64,000 nucleotides of DNA, from the NCBI GenBank assembly GCA_036936605.1, contig JAUPFV010000004.1, forward strand, positions 295,596,009 to 295,660,008. The letters run 5' to 3'. The translations under genes and the position numbers were made by a program. Below the pieces are notes generated by a model that did no database searches, was not told the origin of the DNA, and worked only from the letters and a program-made list of their open reading frames with translations. Source of the DNA: Limnanthes douglasii subsp. nivea. Lineage: Eukaryota; Streptophyta; Magnoliopsida; Brassicales; Limnanthaceae. Of this stretch, positions 1 to 11,224 are shown one piece after another (the first letter of the stretch is position 1; every line of letters begins with the position of its first letter).

Positions 1-3000
1 TACGCCGAGGGAGCAGAATTAGATTCGACTTTGATGAAGAAATATTTCTTGAGTCCAAGGACGAGGAGAAGCGGGCCAACGAACGACAAATCAGTGTCAA
101 ACGCGTTAATAAAGGTAAATACAGTATGTTTGAATGTAGTTGTTTTGTAGTTCGTACTGCAGGGTGTTCTGGTTCATGAAATCCAGGGACATTTTCACAT
201 AACTATAAATAGATTGCTGTTAATAGCAAAGTATGAACACTAACATATCACAGATAGTGTAACATTTAAAGGAACTGTCCAGTTAGACCTAATTTATATG
301 ATGTTAATATACATAGCAATTTGGATTGTAATAAATATCAGAGGGTAGCAGTATAGGTAGCAATGTAAACGTGTATAGATATCAGAGTATGTTTACAAAC
401 AACTATGGTATGTATGCAATCATATATCTAATGTCTTATTAGTTGTGGATGCCTTTAATTGTTCTGTCTGTATTGTTGTTATGATTTTGGATGTTTTTGT
501 AGGAAGCAATCGAGAAAGCAGTTAGAGAAGGAGGGGAGGATGAAGCGAGCGATGTGGCTAGGCTACTGATACTTTTCATATGCTCGACACTTTTCTTTTC
601 AGTGTCGGGCGATGTAATCGGTTGGACAGCAATCTTCTACGTGGAGAATCTTGACAAGATAAACGACTATGACTGGTCTGGAGCAATCTTGGATAAGCTT
701 CACAAATCGCTGGACAAATGTATTAAGGCCGGGCATCCTTCAAGAGTTATCGGATGCGTTGCTTTGCTTTTTGTAAGTATAGCTAGTTATGATCAGCCTG
801 TCTGTTAGGAAAATGTTTTTTTAATAGTTAGTTATGTTCTGTGCAGCCGTTTCTTATGGAGCATATTTCTATAAATGTCGACATACCAAGGCCTTCCATA
901 ATACCTAGATGTTACAAGTGGTGGGGGCTAGAGGGCAAGGAGTCCACATTCGAAATGATCCAGATGGTCGGTGAGCTCAGGGACGACGAGGTATGTTGTG
1001 GTATAGTAGATATATCGTAGTAGTATGATACATATATCAGTGATGATTATAATATTTTGCTGCTAAATGAACATTATAATGTATCTCATAGGTTGTCGGC
1101 GGGGAGTTGGTGTTTACAGCATCAGAATGTTTTGTTTATGGAGTAAATGATTCGCGGTTAAGGTGGGAAGGGGCTGGGGAACCAAGCGAAGAGAGGAGTA
1201 GGAAAATAAAGAAATCTGTTGCGAACAGAAGTTTGATAAGCAAGGAAGATGACGGAGCTGGTAGTAAGAAGACAAGACATTCAATGATTGAGGTTGAAGA
1301 TGATGTTACGTTGGGGGAGTTCATTGTGGAGAGGAAGGCAAGAGTTGGTAAAAACAAAGGGGAGAGGTTGAGGAACCGGAAAAAACGTAGGTCTAGTATG
1401 ATTCCTAGTTTTGGAGTGCTGTCGCAGTCGGTACTGCGCGACAGCAAAAAACTGAAAAAAAGGAGCCGGTTGCGGCGGTTGAAAGTTGAGAACAAGAGGC
1501 TTAAAACATGCCTTGATGAAAGAAACGAAGAGGTTAGTGCTAGCATGCCTTCTAAGTACTACTAACATCTGTATGGTTGTTGAAATGAACTTGTCTATCA
1601 ATAAAGTATTCTGTAACTATCAGTGCTGTAAATAATGTAACAATTTCGTATGGTCGTTTGAATCAGGTTGAAAGATTGAAGAAAGATTTGGAGCACCTTA
1701 AAGAAAAGCTGGAGATGGTCGACTCAAGAGAGGATGGCGAGGATCAACAACTGCTGTTGACCTTATCATTGCCATTTTGCCGCTATGATGAGGATGCTAC
1801 TGAAACCTTAGATGCACGGGCTGCTGAGAAGGTGGTTAAGGAAACACTGGTTTACAAAAGAACTCGGAGGCATGTAGTAACTGAGTCGGACAAAGCAACG
1901 GAAGAAGACGGCGTTGATGGGGAGGATAAAACAGAAGAACAAGAGGAGATTGACAAAGCAAAGCAAAAAGAAAAACATTGGTCGGAGGAGGACAAAGAAG
2001 AAGTTGATGGAGGGGGTGTTCAATCCGAAAACCGTGTTGAACCAATGGAAGAGAGTACTACACATGATGCTGTTGCTGTCGATGTGTTTAGGAAGCCAAA
2101 AGGGACTACCACAAGTGTTTGTGACGCTGGTAATGGGGAAGGGGATGTGGCAGAAGGAATACCACCCCTAACTCATGCTGCCGGTGCGCAGAATATAGTT
2201 TTGGTACCTGCACAGGGACCTGGAGTCGGAAACGACGAGGTTGAACAACAGCAGCTGGTGGTGGATAGAAATGATTTGTTGGACGAAGAATCCAACGATA
2301 TAACGAAAACAATGGAACGACAGTTGAAGGAGTCGCAAAAAGCCGTCGATGAAGGAAAGAAGGCAGCGATCATCGGTGAGGACAAAGGAGAAGATGACAT
2401 AGTAGTAGCAACTACATTGTTGGAGATAGCAGCAACCGAACCAGTGGTTTCGGAACATGTCTCTCACAATGTAAGTGGATGTTAACGTTGTATTTGAATA
2501 TCATACATGATTGATAGTTAATCTCGCAATGAATGGTTTTCAATCGTATGTTTTTAGGAAGTCGAAACAGCGGAGCCTGAAGACACACGAAACTCGAGCT
2601 TAGTTCTATTCACTGGCACCGGAACAGCTGCAAAGTGCGAACAGCTATCGCAAGCTCTGTCTCCATTAAAGGTGATAGAAATTTCCAACAGAGTAGATCA
2701 TTCCGCAGAGAAGATCGAGAAAGTGTCACAGGTTGAGCCATCTTCGTACGCAACACCAGAACAACAGAAAGCAGCATCGAAGGGTCTTATTGTCAAGTCG
2801 GTTACACCGTTGGTTGACGATAGCTTCATAGACTGCACCCAATCATTTTACGCTGAAGTTGACAAGGCTGTTGAAACTTCAAACGAGAAGAGACGTACAC
2901 TCGAATCCATCGAGGAAGAACAAATGGACGTTGAGGTAAGTAGATATTTGGTATTCTCCATAAACTTTTAAACTGTATTGTTAACAGTTTACCACCATGC

Positions 3001-4234
3001 TGGTTTTTTTAGGTACCCATTGATGACATGCCTGGGTTCAACTTACTTACTCCGACGCAGGTTCAACAACAGCAAACTGAAGTTGTAGCTTGGCCGTTCC
3101 AGACACAGACAACAGAACTTATCGATCTAAGTGAGTACGAGAAAGTGCTGAAACTGAAACAGGTAGAGACCCAGGAAGATCCAGAAGTGTGGTACTTGCC
3201 AACATCAGAGTTCTCTTACAGGCTTTCCGTAAGTGTGACAGAGTTAATGGAACTTCCTAACGAAACTCAACTGGACTTCAAGGTAAAAATATATTAGGAT
3301 CTATCTATCGTAGTGTACTTGTACGTCTACCAACGTGTCTGTATACATCTATCATTAGTAATTGAAGAAACTATCATTGTGTCTACCAATAAGCTGTTGG
3401 TTGCTCAACTGACTTGGGATTGTAATTGTGTTCTGATAGGTAATAGATGCTTGGATATATAAGCTGTTAAAGGATTCAGATTTCAAAGTCCTTGTGAAAG
3501 GGTTTGATAATAAGTATTCATTTCCTGCCAACGCCATTCAAATATCTGGGATTGCAACTGTAAGTTCCCATGGGATTATTGGTTTTATATTAGGTACATC
3601 TACTTCCTGTATTAATGTCTCAAATTTACAGGGGACACTGGCTAACAAGGGAGATATGTCTGCCATTGTGGACAATGTTTTTGAGACAATGCCCAGCGAC
3701 ACATATGTTGCATTCGTCCCCCTCTGTACTGTAAACACGGATGACGTGAACCATTGGATGCTCCTGGTCATAGACATGGAGAATGGGGCTGCAAGAAGCT
3801 ACAACCCAATGCTGCCGTGGAGCAAATTCATTCCCGATAAGACAAGAAACACAGCCGATGGTCTGGTAAGGAATCTAAATTCCAAGTAAACTATGTTGAT
3901 TGCAGATCTAGCTTTTTCGAACATTATATCTAGCAAACAGTATAGTAATGCATATCAATGACTGCTACTGTATCTATCAATGCAGCTGGCCTATTGCATG
4001 AAGAAGAAATATATACCGCATGTTAAAGGTGGGTACAAAATTAAGACCATGTTAAACATCCCACAGCAAAAGAGGGGCAGCTACGACTGCGGTGTTTTCG
4101 TTTGCAAGTACGTAGAAGATATAATTACAAACGGGTTGGTTGGACGGCAATATGGTGATGAAATGCCGGCAGTAACAAGAGCTAAAATATTCAAACATTT
4201 TTTGAATGATTGTAACACAAACAGACGTTGGTAG
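1..4234 (+). CDS. MULE-encoded DUF1985-like / Ulp1-like (C48) protease-domain protein, 5' partial (VANC/Kaonashi type)
   Basis: Ten exons with GT/AG borders and matching phases are read at 1-114, 503-772, 847-990, 1092-1532, 1667-2470, 2558-2935, 3013-3282, 3440-3559, 3632-3865 and 3986-4234, giving 1007 codons before the stop; the first exon runs in from outside. Residues 1-176 match the DUF1985-like gene of the neighbouring MULE (shared KKYF, CSTLFFS.SGDV and GCVALL). Residues 177-717 are acidic, low-complexity and partly coiled-coil. The C-terminal part is a Ulp1-like cysteine-protease fold: His888 in NHWMLLVID, Gln952/953 and Cys960 in YDCGVFVCKYVED. The catalytic Asp position (17 residues after His) is Asn905. 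The family contains Arabidopsis VANC anti-silencing proteins and Kaonashi MULE proteins; which function applies here is inference. Confidence 0.82.
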
Positions 4235-4379
4235 TATGTAACTGGCATTTTGGTACCAATTTGTATATTTCGCATAAATTAGCATATATGATTTATGTTT
4301 GTAGACTGAAATTTACATGTAAAAGCACTTTTTACTTGATGCAGTAGGCTGTGAAAAAGTTATCAAAGAAAAGTGTGTT

Positions 4380-4590
4380 TAAATTAAGCTATCTGAAATA
4401 GCCTCCAAAGCTAGCAATCAGGAATACCTGAAATACCATAGTATATAATACAAAATATCAGACAGTCTGATTTGATCGCAAAATATGTATACATATTAGT
4501 CAGGCCAATATGTATATTGAAACGTATTAGCAATGACAGTTGCTTCAATCTATAGCCACTCCAGAAAGCACCACGCCAGCATCTGTACAC
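4380..4590 (-). pseudogene. Duplicated fragment of the element A transposase intron plus exon-1 end
   Basis: This stretch runs parallel, with substitutions and small gaps, to about 7750-7970. That region covers the transposase intron and the last codons of its first exon (TAGCAATCAG, a degenerate run of the intron, then the reverse complement of the VDGTHL region ending near GCCACT.C.GAAAGCA). It is therefore a small internal duplication of the transposase gene lying in the same orientation inside the intergenic part of the same element. It encodes nothing usable. Confidence 0.55.
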
Positions 4591-4599
4591 AAAATCAAC

Positions 4600-5140
4600 A
4601 TTAATAATGATCCACTGTTCGAAAATATCAATATTGCAAATATAAGATAAACTATCAATGTTCACCAAAATGTCTATCTGGGGTTAAGGAAAAATCTATC
4701 TGGGGTTAAACAATAAAATATCGCAGTGCGAAACATATCATAATTTATGAAATTTTTTGTTACGAACCATAAAGTATAGTTTTAGATATCGTTCAGAAAA
4801 AATAGATAGACCATTAAGGTTTTAAATTTTTAATATCATTTATCTACCATTCAGAATTACTCGCAAATATCACATAACAGGTTGGTGATGCACAAAATTA
4901 AAATATATGGACTGCACAACATGGTTATTGGTAGATAAATGCAATTAATTTGTTGAAAGGACTGTTAACCACACACATTACTCAGTACTACATTAATGTG
5001 TTCAAACCATTGGTTAGTTTGAAATTGAAAAGATATTGGGTAGATGAAGTAGAATGATTACATTCATTTAATGAACGTGTGCCATTAAAGTTGTGAAAGA
5101 AAATATGGTTGCTTAAGGGGACTCAGCATTGGAAGCTGGG
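4600..5140. other. AT-rich intergenic DNA of element A, 5' flank of the small acidic gene
   Basis: No ORF or recognisable gene. The stretch holds a few scattered TATC/TAGC-type motifs of element A and leads into the TATA box at about 5146. Confidence 0.5.
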
Positions 5141-5145
5141 TTTTG

Positions 5146-5155
5146 CTATAAATAG
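5146..5155 (+). promoter_or_regulatory. TATA box for the small acidic gene
   Basis: CTATAAATAG stands about 100 bases before the ATG at 5253, in the usual spacing for a plant promoter with a short leader (ACTCACAAACTCACAAG follows). No other gene starts nearby. Confidence 0.6.
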
Positions 5156-5252
5156 AGGGGCATATGACAACCTATTACTCACAAACTCACAAGTAAAGGA
5201 AAAACAAAACCCAGAAAGTATACCCTAAGTTGAAACTCCTGCTCCTCCAACC

Positions 5253-5513
5253 ATGGCTCCTTCATCACCCTTCTCCCCACACCACAGCAGCGACGACGCC
5301 TGGTCCTCTGACTACTACTCATGCGAGAAGGCCTACAAGCACACGACGACGTTGGAGTACTCCTCTGACGAAGAAGATGCATGGTCGGTCTGGTCTGAGG
5401 AACAAGAAGACCCTTATGGTTCATGGGATTCTTGGTCCATGGACGACTGGTATCTTTCTGACGATGAGAAGGTGCCAAAAAGGAAGAGGTGTAAGAGCAT
5501 TAACCCATTTTAG
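5253..5513 (+). CDS. Small acidic protein (86 aa) with in-frame acidic extension after a TAG
   Basis: The ORF starts at the first ATG downstream of a TATA box and gives 86 residues rich in Ser, Asp, Glu, Trp and Tyr, followed by a basic stretch (KRKRCK). The TAG at 5511-5513 is followed in the same frame by about 46 more codons, almost all Asp/Glu, to a TAG at 5652-5654. That suggests an original protein of about 133 residues with an extreme acidic tail, or an unspliced tiny intron (5471-5513 would be GT...AG but only 43 bases). It sits between the convergent DUF1985-like and transposase genes, the place where VANDAL elements can carry a third small gene. I do not recognise a domain. An alternative overlapping Lys-rich frame is judged a shadow. 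Confidence 0.55.
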   Translation: MAPSSPFSPHHSSDDAWSSDYYSCEKAYKHTTTLEYSSDEEDAWSVWSEEQEDPYGSWDSWSMDDWYLSDDEKVPKRKRCKSINPF

Positions 5514-5980
5514 GATGAGGAAGACGATGATGAAGATGAAGAGGCAGACGATGAGGCCTTTAACGATGATGATGAAGTTGAAGATGAAGAAGAAGAAGGA
5601 GAAGACGAAGAAGAAGAAGAGGACGAGGGCTCTAATGGAGACGACTCCGATTAGGTTATAAGGTTTCTAGATGTAGTTTCATGTCCCTGTTTGTTTCTAT
5701 TTTGGTGTTTTTAACGTATGTTTATCTTTTTTTGTGGACTGTAACTTGCACCAACCCTGTGCAGAAGTGTTATTTTTTGGGGGGGCTGGTGTATTTGGAC
5801 TATATGTAGCCAGTCACTGTTTTTAATGTTAGCGTTTGAATGAATTTTCAGTTCTATGGTTTTTCTCAGTATGATATAATAAGATATGTTGCAGTTGAGG
5901 AAAGCAGTTTTAACTGCAGTTATATAACAAAATCGCAATGTATGACTAGTAACATATTGGAGGTATGAAAACATAAAATT

Positions 5981-6570
5981 ATGTATCTGTCAGATGTAGA
6001 CTCGACGATCTATCAATGCTTCATATTTTGTCTATCATAGTACAACAGCGTGTATAGCAATGTAGCCGTTAATAGATATCACAGTCTGAACCAAACAGAC
6101 AGGTTACATGTCAATATTAAAAGTGTAAAAAAACATAAGTCGAAAGGTACCGTTAGATGGATGTACATCGAAATAAATGTAAGTAACATACTTTGATGTA
6201 TCTGTTAGATGTAAAGGCATGTTAGATGGATTTATCTTTAAGATGAACATGGCAATTCTTTTAGGGGACTAAACATAAGTGGAAATAGAAGAAGTGCTTA
6301 TATTTGAGATGAACATGGCATGCATAATTTGAAGTACAAGTATAACTAATGTGAGCAAAGCATCAGATGGATGTAAACCGAAACAAAAAACATAGGTTTG
6401 ATGTATCTGTCAGATGCAGTATCTAGAATCTATCAATGGTTATAAGAGTCGCTATCGTAGTATATCACCAAAGATAGCAATGTACATGTGAATAGATATC
6501 ATAGGGGATAAGAAACAGAAATGGAACATGTAAATGTTAAAATTGTACAAAACAGACGTCAAAAGATAAG
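5981..6570. repeat. Two ~175-bp imperfect direct repeats in element A intergenic DNA
   Basis: Segments at about 5981-6155 and 6397-6570 share the same order of landmarks: ATGTATCTGTCAGATG, a CTATCAATG box, TAGCAATGTA, AATAGATATCA, an ACATGT(A/C)AAT box and a final CATAAGTC/CAGACGTC plus AAAG. Between them (6170-6390) shorter pieces of the same unit recur (GTATCTGTTAGATG, AGATGAACATGGCA twice). The whole 5660-6620 stretch has no gene and is best seen as a motif-rich intergenic spacer between convergent genes. Confidence 0.6.
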
Positions 6571-6622
6571 GAGTGTTTATCTTTGATATGTAAAATGTTA
6601 CGAAAAAGTAGGTTAATAATGT

Positions 6623-9005
6623 TTAGAACGGAGCATCACATGACCTCCTATTATGGCCAGATTTGAAACATCGACCACAACGGGACTGGCTGCTGGAAAT
6701 TTCGCCTCTTGATGGAATACGCTTCTTCCTCGGACGACCGGGTCGTCTTTTAACGTTAGGGGGCAGCACTAAGGGCTCTCCATCACAATCTGCGCTACTG
6801 GATTCACCAAACTCTGTTATAGCGGGTATGTTAAATGAATAGCTGGACAGGAAATTTTGTGTAGTGAAAAACGGCTCGACCAACGTCATAGGATCCTCGT
6901 TTATAGATGCAATTACAGCCAACGCATGAGCGCAAGGGAAACATTCTTGCTGCCAAGAGCCGCATGTGCATTTGAAATCCAGTATGTTGACAACCATGAC
7001 TGGGTCCGATAAAACCTCAAAATAAGCCGCAGAAGACTTGCGAACTAACCATGTCCGACCGGATTGTACATTATCTTTGAACATCTTGTCAAACTCGGGG
7101 CACAAATGGGTGTTCCAACTTTGGCCTTCTCCTAAACGTCGAGACATTTGAGTCATCAGAAGAGCTCTAATCCGGTCGATTAATTCGACTATAGGCAGAT
7201 GGCACAACTTCTTAATCTGGCCATTGAACGATTCAACAGCTGTTGATGCCATCGCCCCATACCGTTTGCCTTTCACATATGCCTGAGCCCATTTTTCTGG
7301 GGCAAGATTCCTGACGAAGTTTTCAATACGATTACCGCCTTGGCGCAACCACTGACCATAACGTTCATTAAAAAGATCGACCGTAGGGGCATAAGCACAG
7401 CTCTTAAACATCGCTAGCATGTCTTGTTTGTAGACTCTGTTAGTGTGTTCAAGAGCTTTATTCAAGTTCTGAACAAGATGGAAGATGCAATAAGCGTGGT
7501 AGTCAGTAGGATAAAGAATTACGACAGCGCTAATAATACCAGCATGGCGGTCTGAAATGAAAGTTATCTGGCGCCCTAGCAGATGAGGTTTTAAAGTTTC
7601 CAGAAACCAGAACCAGTTGTCCGAGTCTTCACTACCACATATACCAAAAGCAACGGGGAAAAGACCTGGGATGGAAAAGAAGTTTAAAAACAGAACTACA
7701 TTAACAGAACGATGTTTTGTTCGATTGTGTAATAGCTAACAAATCGCAGTCTGTGTAACCAAATCTAGCAAACAAAGCCTACCAAGATAGCAATCAGTAA
7801 TAACTAAAATATCAGAGCATGTAATACAAACTGGCAGACAGTGTTATTAAATCGCAAACTATGTATGCTTATTTATCAGATCAAATGTATATTGAGACGT
7901 ATTTTTACTGACCGTTGTTTCCATCTTTTGCCACTGCTGAAAGCAACACGCCCCCGTGCTTCCCTGTCAGGTGGGTTCCGTCAACGTACAGCAGAGGACG
8001 GCACGAATGGAAACCCTGAAGACACGCCCCAAATGCTATAAAACAGCGACAGAAAACATTGCCGGGAGCCAAATCCAGACGACAGTCCGTAGTGATGTCA
8101 CGACTCTGTAGCCTCTTGAAGTATGGTTTTAGCAATCCGAAAGAGGTATTGCTATCTCCAAATACAGCGCGACGGGCCTTCTCCAACGCATTCCAAGATA
8201 GACGATATGAAACGTCTAAACCGTAGTCTTGCTTGATGGTGGACTGTATAGTCTTAGCTGTTAAAGAATTGCTGTTTCGTAGAGAATCGTGAATTTCATC
8301 AGCAATCAAATCGGAGGACAGATGCCGGCTTTTCTTCTTAGTGAATACGGGACTGCACGTGTGGGTACTGAAAAATATTTTGATTGTCATCAAACCGGTC
8401 TTACAATCGACAGAAGCGTAAAGCCTCCATTTGCAGCCATCCGAATCTTTGTTTACACAATAAACGGTGATCTTGTTAAAGGTATTGTGCATGTACCTAA
8501 ACGCAAAACCGTTCTCTAATGCATAACGGGATAAGGATAACCTCAGACCTTGAGCACCGTCTGGAAATGACTGTCCAACACCGATGATAGCTTCAGCCCA
8601 TCCCGCTGTAGCTAGATGTCTTTTTTTCGGGGTTGTAATGGCCAAACAGGTACTGCTTTCACCGCTGGTTCGTTGTATGTGAGAGGATTCTTCGAACAGT
8701 TGAACGGGTTGTTTACGTTTAACGGCGGAGCCTTTATCAGCAACATGTTCTTGGATAAGAAATGACACACTCTTCAAACGCTCAACATCGAGGTAACATT
8801 CCAACCCGATGAAATCGGTCTCCTTATTAAAAATACAATTACTCTGAGCACCGCAAGAGTACGTTATGCTGTAGTTGCCTCTAACAAGCCCTTGCCATGT
8901 TTGCTCAACGTACTGTTGAAATGACTCGAAATCTACGAATTCGGACAGCGGAACAATACTTGTCTCCGTACCAAGTTTGAAAATGCAAACTTTTGGTTTA
9001 GACAT
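6623..9005 (-). CDS. MuDR/MULE-type transposase of element A (711 aa, two exons)
   Basis: Exon 1 runs 9005-7913, a 247-bp intron (7912-7666) follows with GT/AG borders, and exon 2 runs 7665-6623; phases agree and the frame is open throughout. The protein has an N-terminal MuDR-like region, a middle DNA-binding region (WRLY, THTC, LSSDLI), then the MULE catalytic core: Asp342 (YVDGTHL), Asp403 (FISDRHAG) and Glu509 (AVESFNGQ). A SWIM zinc finger follows at about 597-611 (CTC...CAH), an AT-hook-like KRRPGRPRKKR, and a C-terminal zinc knuckle CGRCFKSGHNRRSC. All key residues are present, so the enzyme could be functional. It cuts and moves the element by DDE chemistry. The homologue in element B has the same architecture but is broken. 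The start is the ATG at 9005, which the B gene's N-terminus supports. Confidence 0.88.
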
Positions 9006-9049
9006 TGTGTACCCTGAATTATAGGACTTTTCGTTAGTTTGTTTAATGT

Positions 9050-9545
9050 TGGTGTAGAACTACTGAATCTGTTACTGATAGTATAACAGATATAGCAATA
9101 TCCTATGTCTAACATATCATGGAATATCGGTGGTGGTCAATTTTAAGCACAAATAGCAAACTGGCATACCTAAACTATCAGGGTATGTCGGTCGTGGTCA
9201 CTTTTCAGCACAAATAGCAAACTGGCATATATAAACTATCAGGGTATATGGACTAATAATCTGTTTTCAAACACATATATGAACATGTTATATATAACAT
9301 AGCAGCAAGAGGAAATGGTTGGAAACATATAGCAATATCAAGTACCTAAACTATAAGGGTATATGGAGCCATGGTTTATTTATCAACACATATAGCAACC
9401 TGAGAAAACTAAGATAGCATGGTGTATGCAGTCAGGTTTAATGTACAAACAAATCTAACATATCAGGGTGTATGTAGTAATCTAGCAACCTGTAGCATAG
9501 AATTGCAGGCGTAAAATCGCAAGGAGCAACCACATAAATATCAGG
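9050..9545. repeat. Interspersed short-motif array of element A upstream of the transposase
   Basis: Two short motifs alternate: TAGCAAACTGGCAT-like (about 9153, 9213, 9331, 9400) and CTATCAGGGTATG-like (about 9117, 9175, 9236, 9351, 9412, 9466, 9538). Two 60-bp units at about 9142-9250 are near copies. Related copies occur in other non-coding parts of element A: AGATATCAGAGTATG near 379, ATATCAGAGGGTAG near 336, ATATCAGAGCATG near 7810. Copies avoid the exons. Function is not shown by sequence; see findings. Confidence 0.65.
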
Positions 9546-10330
9546 GTTCAAACAGAGGTGTGGGAATGAAAATTCTCACCGGAATGTGATCGGAGCCGGT
9601 TTGGATACTTTGGATTGAGCAGAAGCAGATGGAAATAAGTTTCCTAGCATTAACGCACGTTATATTAGAGGTTATAATCGAGTTCGAAAAGGGAAAACTA
9701 CTTCGAAACTGAAAACTCGACTCTGTTACTCACCTGTAAAATGTAACGATAGGCTACGAGTTCGAAACTATCAACCGGAGCTAGGAGGCTGTGTACGGTG
9801 GTCTAGGAGGCTGAGACACGGTGCAAGATCGGAGCTAGGAGGATATAACGGTGCAAAACAGTACTCATGAGGCTGACGACGTTAAACTTGTTTTCTGAAA
9901 GTCGCCGGTGATCGGAACACTCCGATAAGGCTCCTAGATGGGTCGCCGGTGGTAACGTAAGGTAAATGGTGGTTCTAGTGTGTCGCCGGAGGTGGTGTGA
10001 TCAGCCGTAGTTTTTAGAATACGAAGAAACGTTCTTGAAAAATGGGTTGTTTGAAAGGTTAGGAGAGAGGAGAGAGAAAGGAGGCTAATAAATTCAAAAT
10101 TCAAAATTCAAAAGTGATTAAGAAGATGCTGGAGCTAAAAGGGGTCCTTTTTTTCACAAATCAACCTTATATACTAGGTTGAGGGTAATCTTGGTATTAA
10201 AAAAAGAAAAGGTATTAGAAGTGGATATGTTTAATGAGATGGGTATTTAGTAAGCATTAATCCATTAAAGGGCACTAGGTTGTAATAGGTTTGGCAAAAG
10301 GGTACTTAGTGTGTCATTTCCCTATCTTAT
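9546..10330. other. Right-end non-coding region of element A
   Basis: This is the leader and subterminal DNA of the transposase gene. It includes a GC-richer part with short repeats of GGAGCTAGGAGG (9776-9890), a purine tract near 10067-10092, and AATTCAAA repeated three times at 10089-10112. No gene. The true element end is not identified. Confidence 0.45.
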
Positions 10331-10984
10331 ACGGAATTCTTTTAAAATAAAGATAATAATTTCGCAGATTTGTTTTGGTTTTTAGTGCTTCACAAATTTG
10401 TTTTGATTTCTGTTTTATTTTCTTTTAATAGATTAATTATTTATTTAGTTAGATTTATTTTAGGGTTAAGTAACATTTAAGATCCAATATGTAATTTTCA
10501 TTTAAAATTCATATTTCGATATATCTTCAACAAAAACCCGTTTTTATGAAATATTTAATATCTAAGACCCATTAATACTTTTTATACCCCTACTTAGTTA
10601 TATAAAAGCTTTAACATTCATATTTGACTCCTTTTCTCTCTAATTTTTTATACGTGACTTTAACAGTGCACTACTATCGTAGGTAATTTTCTATTCTCAA
10701 TCGATTTTTTGTTTTCTTGTTGATTTTGATTGTGTTTAGGTTAATTTTGAAGTTAGTTTTGTTGTTATAGGTTAGGATTTCGAGCTTTTTTTGAAATTTT
10801 GTATCGCGTAACTGTTTAGGTTTTTCGATCTGTTTTTTTTTTGTGTTTTTAGTATTCATTTGTATTTTACGTTGTTAATGCAGTATATTGGTGGTATTAA
10901 AATCAGTTTTCGTTGTTTTTCAGTCCGTGATTCAGTTTTTATAAGTTTCAGTCTGCGCGTAACTGTTTTTTGCTTCTACGAAGC

Positions 10985-11205
10985 AGATGCGAAACGTGTA
11001 TTAAAAACCTACTTATAGTTGGGAAACGTGTATGTTTTCTGGTTTTGTTGATGAAATATGTCTTTTTTAGTAGATGCGAAACGTTACCATTTTTGTTTTG
11101 TGAAGATGTGAAACGTCAATGTTCTTGATATAGATGATGCGAAACATATTTTATAGATAGATGCGGAACTCTTGTATTGTTTGCTAATAATAGATGTGAA
11201 ACCTT
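10985..11205 (+). repeat. TAGATGCGAAAC motif cluster 1 (leader of element B transposase)
   Basis: Six copies, full or one to two bases off, are seen at about 10985, 11071, 11104, 11131, 11158 and 11191, all on the + strand and all upstream of the transposase ATG at 11225. Further copies lie in other non-coding parts of the same element. Confidence 0.75.
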
Positions 11206-11224
11206 TGTCTAATGCAGGTACGCG

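Larger units (their letters stand above)
1..10330. mobile_element. MULE 'A', VANDAL/Kaonashi-like Mutator element (right part; left end outside window)
   Basis: Three genes lie convergently: a DUF1985-like/Ulp1-like gene on + at the left, a small acidic ORF on + in the middle, and a MuDR-type transposase on - starting near the right end. That gene set is known for Kaonashi and VANDAL MULEs, which usually lack long terminal inverted repeats; I see no long TIR at the right side. The right boundary is placed by the end of element-like sequence around 10.1-10.33 kb and is uncertain. Introns and intergenic parts are full of two short motif families (ATATCAGGGTATG-like and TAGCAAACTGG-like). All three genes keep largely open frames, so this copy may be recently active. 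Confidence 0.75.

Noticed and set aside
1136..1601. Antisense ORFs over the DUF1985 gene exons
   Set aside because: They are mirror images of a purine-rich Lys/Glu coding exon and carry no domain; the + strand exon has proper splice borders and homology.
1..4234. Host SUMO protease gene
   Set aside because: The DUF1985-like N-terminus, the motif-laden introns, the neighbouring MULE transposase and the homologous arrangement in element B show it belongs to a transposon.
5230..5661. 143-codon Met/Lys-rich ORF overlapping the small acidic gene
   Set aside because: Its composition is the out-of-frame reading of GAT/GAA codon runs; the 5253 frame follows the TATA box and has a natural start.
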